Shown here piece after piece: positions 42,328 to 48,520 of a stretch of DNA of 48,520 bases. The notes beneath the pieces are model-generated. The model had not been told where the DNA came from, did no database searches, and was given only the letters and a program-made list of their open reading frames with translations. The position numbers and the translations under genes were made by a program. The DNA is taken from assembly GCA_903907745.1 (NCBI GenBank), contig CAIVPF010000040.1, positions 1-48,520 of the forward strand, written 5' to 3'. Every line of letters begins with the position of its first letter. Within the stretch, counting starts at the first letter, position 1. This DNA is from an uncultured Cytophagaceae bacterium (lineage in GTDB: Bacteria > Bacteroidota > Bacteroidia > Cytophagales > Spirosomataceae).

Positions 42328-42789
42328 ATGGCAGGAGTAAACAAAGTGATTTTATTGGGTAATTTAGGCAGCGATCCAGAGGTGAGAGCTTTGCCTAGTG
42401 GTGTGAAAGTAGCGAATATAAATATCGCCACTTCCGAAGCGTATACGGGAAAAGATGGCCAACGGGTGGAGCAAACCGAATGGCATCGCGTCGAATTATG
42501 GGATAATTTAGCAAGTATCGCTGAGCAATATTTAAAGAAAGGAAATCAAGTCTATATCGAGGGCAAAATTCGTTCCGAAGAATGGCAGGATAAATCAGGG
42601 GTAACCATGCGGGGCTACCGGATTCGTGCGACATCGATGAATTTAATCGGTGGGCGTAATGAACGTCCTGGCGGTGATGCTTCTGAGTCGCGACCTAAAC
42701 CTGAACCGGTTTCATTAGGAAATCCAGAGGCCAATAAAACCAATGCCTTTCCTCCTTTAATGACCGAAGGCGACGACCTTCCCTTTTAA
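42328..42789 (+). CDS. ssb: Single-stranded DNA-binding protein
   Basis: 153 residues; OB fold at 1-110 with [27 protein letters not shown] and [12 protein letters not shown] Pro/Glu-rich linker leads to an acidic tip ending D-D-L-P-F, the partner-binding tail typical of SSB. A -7-like box TACCTTTG (42274-42281) lies 46 nt upstream, so ssb may also be transcribed independently of mutY. Confidence 0.97.
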   Translation: MAGVNKVILLGNLGSDPEVRALPSGVKVANINIATSEAYTGKDGQRVEQTEWHRVELWDNLASIAEQYLKKGNQVYIEGKIRSEEWQDKSGVTMRGYRIRATSMNLIGGRNERPGGDASESRPKPEPVSLGNPEANKTNAFPPLMTEGDDLPF

Positions 42790-42797
42790 ATTTTTTC

Positions 42798-42838
42798 ACA
42801 AAAAAGGGAATCTGGCCTAATCTTATTCCCTTTTTTGT
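42798..42838 (+). terminator. ssb terminator
   Basis: ACAAAAAAGGGAAT (42798-42811) pairs with ATTCCCTTTTTTGT (42825-42838), a 14-bp stem with a 13-nt loop and a T tract as part of the stem. TAAATTTG, a possible -7 box for gldE, directly follows (42838-42845). Confidence 0.75.
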
Positions 42839-42867
42839 AAATTTGCGCTCATTAGTGCACACAAATT

Positions 42868-44211
42868 ATGGATGCCGACCCCTATCCGAGTAACTTAGTT
42901 ATGATTCTTGACCCTTCGGTCAGCCTAAGTACGCTATTTCTTATCACCATTATTTTGCTGGCTTTATTGCTCTTGTCCGCGCTTTTGGCAGGATCAGAAG
43001 TGGCATTTTTTTCCTTAAATGCGGAACAAAGAATTAGTCTTCGTGAAAGTGATGGGAAATCTGAGAAAGCAGTGAGTCATTTGTTGGATAAACCTCAACA
43101 GCTCCTCGCAACCCTCCTCATCGCCATTAATTTCGTCAATATCATCTTTATTACCCTCGCGAATTACCTCACGGAATTGATTATGGGCCCGCAATCGGTG
43201 GGGACGCTAATCGTGACTTTGTTTTTGTTATTTGGGGTAACTTTTATCATTACTTTTTTCGGGGAATTGATTCCAAAGGTGTGGGCCCAACAAAATAATT
43301 TGAATTTTGCGCGTTATTCAGCGCCTTTGATTGAGTTCTTTACGTTTATTTTCATGCCACTTTCGAAAGTTTTATTAGGTATTTCGGGCTTAATCGAAAA
43401 AAGGGTTCAGAAAAAATCATATACCCTGACCACCCATGAATTGAATCAGGCCTTGGAAATCACGACAGATGAAAATACCTCGGAACGCGAAAAAGATATT
43501 TTACGTGGGATCTTGAATTTTGGGAATACCTCGGTTAAATCGGTCATGAGGGCGCGAAGGGATATTATGGCCTTGGATACGGAGATGGATTTTCATGAAT
43601 TAATGGATAAAATCAATAAGAATGGCTATTCCAGGATTCCGGTTTATAGCGAGACAATTGATAAAATCGAAGGCATATTATACATTAAGGACCTATTGAA
43701 GGACCTAGATCAGGATGAAAATTTTGATTGGGTTTCTTTGTTGCATCAGCCTTTTTTCGTGCCGGAAAATAAAAAAATCGATGACCTTTTGTACGATTTC
43801 CAAGAAAAACGCGTTCACATGGCGATTGTGGTCAATGAATATGGGGAGACGGAAGGCTTGGTGACGATGGAGGATATCATCGAGGAGATTGTTGGTGAAA
43901 TCAATGATGAATTTGATGATGAGGAAGTGGATTATAAGAAATTAGATGAGCACAATTACCTCTTCGAGGCAAAAACCTCTTTAAATGATTTTTGCCGCGT
44001 GTTCGATGTCGATGTCTCATTTTTTGAGAAAGCCAAAGGAGAAAGTGAGACATTGGGCGGCTTATTGATTGAATTGTTTGGTCGTATCCCGAATTCCAAC
44101 GAAGAAATTTCCTTTGAACACTTTTTGTTTCGCGTACAATCCGTCGATACCCGACGAATCAAAAAAATAAAAGTTACCCTTCAGCAAAACACTGCGAATG
44201 AGACAGTCTAA
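42868..44211 (+). CDS. gldE: Gliding motility-associated protein GldE (CNNM/CBS transporter-like)
   Basis: 447 residues. N-terminal CNNM/DUF21 membrane domain with about four spans (20-190, including A-G-S-E-V-A-F-F-S-L-N and G-E-L-I-P-K). A CBS pair follows (about 215-345, V-K-S-V-M-R-A-R-R-D-I-M and M-A-I-V-V-N-E-Y-G-E-T-E-G-L-V-T-M-E-D). It ends with a CorC/HlyC-type C-terminal domain (F-E-A-K-T-S-L-N-D-F-C). In Bacteroidota this paralogue next to mutY-ssb is called GldE and supports gliding together with GldD; ion-transport relatives exist. The start at 42868 is preferred over ATG 42901. It overlaps the next gene by 14 bp. Confidence 0.88.
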   Translation: MDADPYPSNLVMILDPSVSLSTLFLITIILLALLLLSALLAGSEVAFFSLNAEQRISLRESDGKSEKAVSHLLDKPQQLLATLLIAINFVNIIFITLANYLTELIMGPQSVGTLIVTLFLLFGVTFIITFFGELIPKVWAQQNNLNFARYSAPLIEFFTFIFMPLSKVLLGISGLIEKRVQKKSYTLTTHELNQALEITTDENTSEREKDILRGILNFGNTSVKSVMRARRDIMALDTEMDFHELMDKINKNGYSRIPVYSETIDKIEGILYIKDLLKDLDQDENFDWVSLLHQPFFVPENKKIDDLLYDFQEKRVHMAIVVNEYGETEGLVTMEDIIEEIVGEINDEFDDEEVDYKKLDEHNYLFEAKTSLNDFCRVFDVDVSFFEKAKGESETLGGLLIELFGRIPNSNEEISFEHFLFRVQSVDTRRIKKIKVTLQQNTANETV

Positions 44212-45154
44212 ATTAGGATTTTTTGCTTGTCTCTTTTTCTTGCTTTTGGCATGTGAAAAACCTGCGCCAACCCCAACCCCGCCGGTACCACCGGTCGTCG
44301 AATCGACTTACCAAAATGTGGAAGATCGCGGCTTGTTAGAAAATGCACAAGTCGACGAAGCCTCGGGCTTAGCCGCCAGTCGATTAAATCGCGGGTATTT
44401 GTGGGCGCATAATGATTCAGAAGACAAGAATCGTATCTTTTTGTTTGACAGCTACGGGAAGGGTAAATATGAGTTTATTATTCAGGGGGCAGAAAATCGA
44501 GATTGGGAGGAAATAGCCGTGGTGAAGGAAACGGATGGAACGGCCACAATTTATGTAGCGGATTTTGGCGACAATAATGCAGTGTATAGTAATTATGCCA
44601 TTTATTGGTTTAAAGAACCCGTTATTTCAGCGGGCACGCCGATTTTGAATACGATCACCCAGGTAAATAAGGTCACGTTTACCGTTTCGGATGGGTCGCG
44701 GGATATGGAATGTTTGTTGATCGATCAGCAAAGTAAGGATCTCTTTATCATCAGTAAACGCGAGACGCAAAAGCATTTATATAAAATCGCGGCAGCGAAT
44801 ATGGTTCCGGGGACGACCACCAAGGCGGAATATGTTCAAACATTGGACAATATTTCTCAGCCTTTTTCGACGGCCACTCAGGTTATCCAAGGATTTTACA
44901 TCACCGCCGGTTCGGTATCGCCAGATAATATGGAGATTTTGGTTAAAAATTATTTAGAAATCTATTATTGGAAACGCAAGGCAGGTGAAACGATTCCGCA
45001 GGCTTTAGCGCGGCAAGCCAAAACGGTGCCTTATCAAATGGAACCTCAGGGAGAGGGAATCACCTTTGCGGAAGATGGCGGAGGCTATTTTACGATTTCT
45101 GAGTCCGCGGATGGAGCCAGTGCGGTTCATTTATTTTTCTACAAGAAAAAATAA
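44198..45154 (+). CDS. Uncharacterised lipoprotein, probable beta-propeller
   Basis: 318 residues with a lipoprotein signal ending L-L-L-A-C (Cys19) and a Pro/Thr-rich spacer (K-P-A-P-T-P-T-P-P-V-P-P). The mature domain begins E-A-S-G-L-A-A-S-R-L-N-R-G-Y-L-W-A-H-N-D-S-E-D and continues with repeated beta-rich blades (I-Y-V-A-D-F-G-D-N, L-F-I-I-S-K-R-E-T). It finishes G-E-G-I-T-F-A-E-D-G-G-G-Y-F, suggesting a propeller of the kind in SdiA-regulated or esterase-like phytase proteins. It occupies the place where gldD is usually found after gldE, but shows no GldD signature. Function unknown; surface or periplasmic. Confidence 0.8.
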   Translation: MRQSKLGFFACLFFLLLACEKPAPTPTPPVPPVVESTYQNVEDRGLLENAQVDEASGLAASRLNRGYLWAHNDSEDKNRIFLFDSYGKGKYEFIIQGAENRDWEEIAVVKETDGTATIYVADFGDNNAVYSNYAIYWFKEPVISAGTPILNTITQVNKVTFTVSDGSRDMECLLIDQQSKDLFIISKRETQKHLYKIAAANMVPGTTTKAEYVQTLDNISQPFSTATQVIQGFYITAGSVSPDNMEILVKNYLEIYYWKRKAGETIPQALARQAKTVPYQMEPQGEGITFAEDGGGYFTISESADGASAVHLFFYKKK

Positions 45155-47440
45155 TTAAGCGACAACCATCAGTTTCGCGAAACTCAGTAATAGGACTTTT
45201 TCGCCAACGCCTTTTTCAAATTCAATATGTGCTTTTCTTTCAGCGCCATTGATTTCTAATTTTTTAATCAGCCCAAACCCGAACTTTTGATGCTCCACGC
45301 GTTGGCCTTCTTGGAGGTTTTCAGCCGCCGTTTGCTTGAAATCTGTGGAAGGAACGTGTTGGTAATTTGTATTTTGTTTTGGTTTTTGAATGAGTTGGGC
45401 TGCAGAGACACTTCCAGCTATTGATTTCTCGACAAAACCTGTTTTTTGTACAGGTCGAAAAGCGCTGGTATCTTTTTTCCCTTGGACTTTGGCCATTTTT
45501 AGGTAGGTCGAATCCAATTCATTTAGGAATCGACTAGGTTCGCAACTTTTGAGACGGCCAAATTGATACCTTGATTCGGCATAGGAAATCATTAATTTTT
45601 TCTCAGCGCGGGTGATGGCTACGTAAAATAGTCGGCGTTCCTCTTCTAAATCAGCCTGACTTTGTAGCATCATTTGGCTTGGAAACAAATCTTCTTCTAA
45701 TCCCACTAAGAAAACATGTTTGAATTCCAGACCTTTTGCGGAGTGAACCGTCATGAGGGTTACTTTGTCACGGTCATTGGGATCTTCGTTTGTGTCGGCA
45801 TTGGTCAACAAGGAAACGGATTGTAAAAATGTCCCCAAGGATTTATCCTCATTTTCTTCAGAATCCACGAATTGCTTGATGGCATTCAGTAATTCTTGCA
45901 TGTTTTGGTAGCGTGCGAGACCCTCGACGGTCTTGTCTTCATAAAGTTCGCGTACGAGGCCAGAGGCTTTCGCGACATGGGAGGCTACTTCATAGGCATC
46001 TTTTTGTTCCACTTCCACCATGAGTTTGAAGGACTTGATGAGGTCGGCAAATTGCTCGATGGGTGCGCTGCCGCGATTGCCTTGGAACTGATTGATATTC
46101 GACACCACATCCCAAATCGACATTTGATTTTCAGCGGCGGTGACCGCAATTTTTGCGATGGTTGTATCGCCGATTCCTCGTTTGGGGAGGTTAATGATGC
46201 GTTTAAAAGCCTCTTCGTCGTTTTGGTTAACCACAAAACGTAGATAGGCGAGGACGTCTTTGATTTCTTTTCGTTGGTAAAAAGAAAGCCCACCGACGAT
46301 TCGATATTTGATGTTTAGTCGGCGCAAGGATTCTTCAAAAGACCTCGATTGGGCGTTTGTTCGATATAAGATGGCGAAATCGGCCCAGGTAAAGCCGACT
46401 TCCTTTTGTCGGGTTTCGAAAATAGTGGAGGCGATGAGTCGACCTTCTTCGTTGTCTGAACTAGCGCGGATGATTTCGATTTGTTCGCCTTCTTCGTTGG
46501 ACGTAAAGACGTCTTTTTTCAATTGGCCTTTGTTCCGAGAAATGATTGAATTTGCTACGGCTACGATGGCTTTGGTAGAACGGTAATTTTCCTCCAGCTT
46601 GATGGTGGTTAAATCGGAGTAGTCGCGTTCGAAATTCAGGATATTTTGGATATCGGCGCCACGGAAGGCATAAATACTTTGGGCGTCGTCGCCTACAACA
46701 CAGATGTTTTGGTTGACGGCGGCTAATTTTTTGGTGATGAGATATTGGGAGACGTTGGTATCCTGAAACTCATCCACCATGACGTGTTTAAATTTGTGTT
46801 GGTATTTATTTAGGACATCCAAATGGTCGCGGAAGAGGATGTTGGTTTGAAAAAGTAAGTCATCGAAATCCATGGCATTTGCTTGGAAGCAACGGGCGCA
46901 ATAGCTTTTGTAGAGTTGACCCATCATCGGAATTTTCGCCAGCCGGTCTTCTTGTTCGAGGATGGAGGAACCGAGGTATTGTTCGGGGCCGATGAGCCGG
47001 TTTTTTGCATTGGAAATTCGGTTGAGCACCAAATTCACTTTATACACTTTATCATCCAGGTTTTGTTCTTTCACGAGGGCGCGAATGAGTGATTTGGAAT
47101 CGTCGGTATCGTAAATGGAAAAGTTGGACGTATAGCCTAGGCGTTCTCCTTCGAAGCGTAATATTTTGGCAAAAATGGAGTGAAAAGTCCCCATCCAAAT
47201 ATTTTTGGCTTGGGAACCGATGACGCTTTCGATCCGGTGGCGCATTTCGCCAGCGGCTTTGTTCGTGAAGGTTAGCAAAAGAATTGAAAAAGGATCGACC
47301 CCATGCTGGATGAGATAGGCGGTACGGTAGGTTAGTACCCGTGTTTTGCCTGATCCGGCACCTGCGATGATCATCAGGGGGCCTTCGGTGTGCTGAACGG
47401 CCTTTCTTTGAGGGTCATTTAATCCTTCCAAAAAATTCAT
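45155..47440 (-). CDS. UvrD/PcrA-type ATP-dependent DNA helicase
   Basis: Superfamily 1A 3'-5' helicase, 761 residues from the ATG at 47440 (M-N-F-L-E-G-L-N-D-P-Q-R). The frame continues 28 codons upstream, but that part is not helicase-like. Motifs: I, A-G-A-G-S-G-K-T (26-33); Ia, T-F-T-N-K-A-A; II, V-D-E-F-Q-D-T; III, G-D-D-A-Q-S-I-Y-A-F-R-G-A; IV, E-E-N-Y-R-S; V, V-H-S-A-K-G-L-E; VI, Y-V-A-I-T-R-A. The C-terminal 50 residues form a Tudor-like domain (V-E-H-Q-K-F-G-F-G), typical of PcrA/UvrD. Its stop codon is directly back-to-back with that of the convergent lipoprotein gene. Acts in repair and replication. Confidence 0.95.
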   Translation of the reverse strand: MNFLEGLNDPQRKAVQHTEGPLMIIAGAGSGKTRVLTYRTAYLIQHGVDPFSILLLTFTNKAAGEMRHRIESVIGSQAKNIWMGTFHSIFAKILRFEGERLGYTSNFSIYDTDDSKSLIRALVKEQNLDDKVYKVNLVLNRISNAKNRLIGPEQYLGSSILEQEDRLAKIPMMGQLYKSYCARCFQANAMDFDDLLFQTNILFRDHLDVLNKYQHKFKHVMVDEFQDTNVSQYLITKKLAAVNQNICVVGDDAQSIYAFRGADIQNILNFERDYSDLTTIKLEENYRSTKAIVAVANSIISRNKGQLKKDVFTSNEEGEQIEIIRASSDNEEGRLIASTIFETRQKEVGFTWADFAILYRTNAQSRSFEESLRRLNIKYRIVGGLSFYQRKEIKDVLAYLRFVVNQNDEEAFKRIINLPKRGIGDTTIAKIAVTAAENQMSIWDVVSNINQFQGNRGSAPIEQFADLIKSFKLMVEVEQKDAYEVASHVAKASGLVRELYEDKTVEGLARYQNMQELLNAIKQFVDSEENEDKSLGTFLQSVSLLTNADTNEDPNDRDKVTLMTVHSAKGLEFKHVFLVGLEEDLFPSQMMLQSQADLEEERRLFYVAITRAEKKLMISYAESRYQFGRLKSCEPSRFLNELDSTYLKMAKVQGKKDTSAFRPVQKTGFVEKSIAGSVSAAQLIQKPKQNTNYQHVPSTDFKQTAAENLQEGQRVEHQKFGFGLIKKLEINGAERKAHIEFEKGVGEKVLLLSFAKLMVVA

Positions 47441-47446
47441 ATGCGT

Positions 47447-47474
47447 CAAAAATATGGGTACTAGGGGCGACAAA
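47447..47474 (-). promoter_or_regulatory. Candidate helicase promoter
   Basis: Minus strand: TTTG (47471-47474), 16-nt spacer, TATTTTTG (47447-47454). Transcription would begin almost at the ATG (47440), supporting that start, although the spacer is short for this promoter class. Confidence 0.4.
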
Positions 47475-47523
47475 AATAGGAAAAAAGGATGGGTTTTTGG
47501 CGTAAAGAATTGATTTAAATCCA

Positions 47524-47552
47524 TAAAAAAAAGACACAGAATATCTGTGCCC
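47524..47552 (-). terminator. Terminator of the small secreted protein gene
   Basis: On the minus strand GCACAGA-TAT-TCTGTGTC is followed by a run of eight T (47525-47532). It lies about 30 nt past the stop codon of the gene starting at 47940 and before the helicase promoter region. Confidence 0.75.
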
Positions 47553-47583
47553 TTTTCCCTTAATCTTTCACTGATGTTGGACC

Positions 47584-47940
47584 TTATTGAATCGCCACTA
47601 AATCGCGTTTCACTTCAGTTTGTATACTAAATGTTTTGGATTTTACTAGGTTCTTACGTGCATCTAAAATTTCCATGCGGTAAGCGCCATCGACCAAATT
47701 CTCAAAACTGTAGGTCTTTTTGCTTGTAATCGATTCGCTGTGAAGTAAGTTATTTTCAGCATCATATATCGTTACAATTAATTGGGTTTTCATTTCTGAG
47801 CTTACTGAGAATTTCAATTTCCCTACTTGTTCGATCGAAACAGGTAGTGACAACTCTGATGCATGGGCAACAGATGAAAGTGACAACAAAGCAGCGAAAG
47901 CAACAGCTGCGATTGAATTTTTTGTGATGAAATTTTTCAT
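47584..47940 (-). CDS. Small secreted beta-sandwich protein of unknown function
   Basis: 118 residues with a clear signal peptide (about 1-28, A-H-A-S cut). The mature part of about 90 residues is beta-rich: L-K-F-S-V-S-S-E, Q-L-I-V-T-I-Y-D-A-E-N-N-L-L-H-S-E, Y-S-F-E-N-L-V-D-G-A-Y-R-M-E-I-L-D, K-S-K-T-F-S-I. This looks like an immunoglobulin-like or DUF3244-type fold, reminiscent of sorting-type domains, but I do not assign a family. It has a strong promoter and its own terminator, so it is probably an abundant exported protein. Confidence 0.8.
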   Translation of the reverse strand: MKNFITKNSIAAVAFAALLSLSSVAHASELSLPVSIEQVGKLKFSVSSEMKTQLIVTIYDAENNLLHSESITSKKTYSFENLVDGAYRMEILDARKNLVKSKTFSIQTEVKRDLVAIQ

Positions 47941-47962
47941 AACGTATTATTTTAAACTTAGG

Positions 47963-47976
47963 CGGAAATATTTCCG
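47963..47976. repeat. 14-bp palindrome CGGAAATATTTCCG in a 5' leader
   Basis: Perfect palindrome at or just after the predicted transcription start of the small secreted protein gene, 23 nt before its start codon. It could be an operator or a short leader hairpin. Confidence 0.45.
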
Positions 47977-47987
47977 TTTTCTTGACT

Positions 47988-48017
47988 CAAATGTAGGCGT
48001 TTAAACCTAAGGCCAAA
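47988..48017 (-). promoter_or_regulatory. Promoter of the small secreted protein gene
   Basis: Minus strand: TTTG (48014-48017), 18-nt spacer, TACATTTG (47988-47995). Both boxes are perfect; leader of about 40 nt. Confidence 0.75.
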
Positions 48018-48283
48018 TTAAATCCGTGTAAAATTTAAATTTTCCAAGAAAGTTCTTCTATAAAAAATTCTATTTCTTCGAATTATGCAATTATCAAGCT
48101 CGAATTAGACGTATATAAACTATTTAGCATAAAAATAGTATCAAATCAATTGTCATGTTTTATAATTATTAAATAGGTTATCACTTATTTAACAATTTCA
48201 TAACAAAGGATTAATAAATGGGTAATCTACACCCTTAAAGGAAAGATTAATTTTGCCACGTTCATTAAACACCAAAATCATTT

Positions 48284-48520
48284 ATGAAATCTTTTTTACG
48301 TTATACCAATTTATTCGTTTTCAACTTTTTATTCATTTTTGGGGCTTTTGCCCAGCAAACAGGCGTTCTTCGTGGTACGATAAAGGATGTAAAAACGAAA
48401 GAAGACATCATCGGCGCTACCATCTTATTGCAAGGATCTACCAAAGGTGCTTCTACGGATATAAATGGATTTTTCAATTTTGGCAAATTGCCAGTTGGGA
48501 CCTATTCTTTAAAAATTTCA
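48284..48520 (+). CDS. TonB-dependent receptor, N-terminal fragment (cut by window edge)
   Basis: The 79 visible codons begin with ATG at 48284 and remain open to the last base. Signal peptide at about 1-23 (L-F-I-F-G-A-F-A-Q). Then the carboxypeptidase-regulatory-like beta sandwich that opens most Bacteroidota receptors: G-V-L-R-G-T-I-K-D, I-I-G-A-T-I-L-L-Q-G-S-T-K-G-A-S-T-D, then N-G-F-F-N-F-G-K-L-P-V-G-T-Y-S-L. TonB plug and barrel would follow outside the window, so a SusC-like or other receptor cannot be distinguished. The leading -7 box is noted in the intergenic entry. Confidence 0.85.
   Translation, partial: MKSFLRYTNLFVFNFLFIFGAFAQQTGVLRGTIKDVKTKEDIIGATILLQGSTKGASTDINGFFNFGKLPVGTYSLKIS

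Larger units (their letters stand above)
47941..48283. other. 343-bp intergenic region before the receptor gene
   Basis: Holds the minus-strand promoter for the small secreted protein (47988-48017), a 14-bp palindrome (47963-47976) and, near its right end, TAATTTTG (48248-48255), a -7-like box 28 nt before the receptor start with no clear -33 box. The middle (48020-48240) is AT-rich; I see no gene or RNA in it. Confidence 0.6.

Overview
This 48.5 kb window looks like chromosomal DNA from a member of the Bacteroidota, probably order Cytophagales. The main evidence is: (i) many promoters fit the Bacteroidota pattern TTTG - about 19 nt - TAnnTTTG; (ii) Shine-Dalgarno sequences are mostly absent; (iii) lineage-typical genes occur, including gldE, a DUF2490 protein, a Rng-type RNase, a 29-codon COX24/mS38-like ribosomal protein gene, and the start of a TonB-dependent receptor with an N-terminal carboxypeptidase-regulatory-like domain. 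I see no tRNA, rRNA, CRISPR array, transposase or prophage. The window is a mosaic of short housekeeping operons with a few accessory islands.

Layout, left to right. 0-5.4 kb: galM (-) divergent from rpsA (+), then a Tat-exported Gfo/Idh/MocA oxidoreductase and a sugar-isomerase-type cupin. 5.4-12 kb: a four-gene multidrug efflux operon (TetR regulator, TolC-like channel, membrane-fusion lipoprotein, RND pump), with a strong promoter carrying an inverted repeat that could be the TetR operator. 12-17.7 kb: gamma-glutamyltranspeptidase, nagA, a methionine-type aminotransferase, glycerate kinase (-) and a small lipoprotein. 17.7-20.7 kb: the late histidine genes hisH-hisA-hisF-hisIE (-) plus a small membrane protein, without hisGDCB. 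20.7-27.3 kb: a VTT-domain membrane protein, a Tat-exported Dabb protein, an NAD(P)-binding protein, gpmI, a left-handed beta-helix acyltransferase, eno with a DivIC/FtsB-like gene, and a secreted rhodanese-thioredoxin fusion.

27.5-30.8 kb is the most unusual part. It has a three-gene minus-strand cluster (DUF2490 outer-membrane protein, membrane-anchored periplasmic or cytoplasmic protein, and a protein with the architecture of a pentameric ligand-gated ion channel), facing a small single-pass membrane protein. By eye this stretch is more AT-rich than its neighbours. 30.9-36.7 kb: aldo/keto reductase, a stand-alone LytTR regulator, a Tat-type sugar isomerase/epimerase, a family-2 glycosyltransferase with rsmG, and a PiT phosphate transporter. 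36.8-41.1 kb: a minus-strand group HU - TPR protein - mS38-like protein - RNase G - TPR protein. 41.1-45.2 kb: mutY - ssb - gldE - lipoprotein. 45.2-48.5 kb: a UvrD/PcrA helicase, a small secreted protein, and the truncated TonB-dependent receptor at the right edge.

All assignments are from reading the sequence and translations against remembered family signatures; no database search was run.
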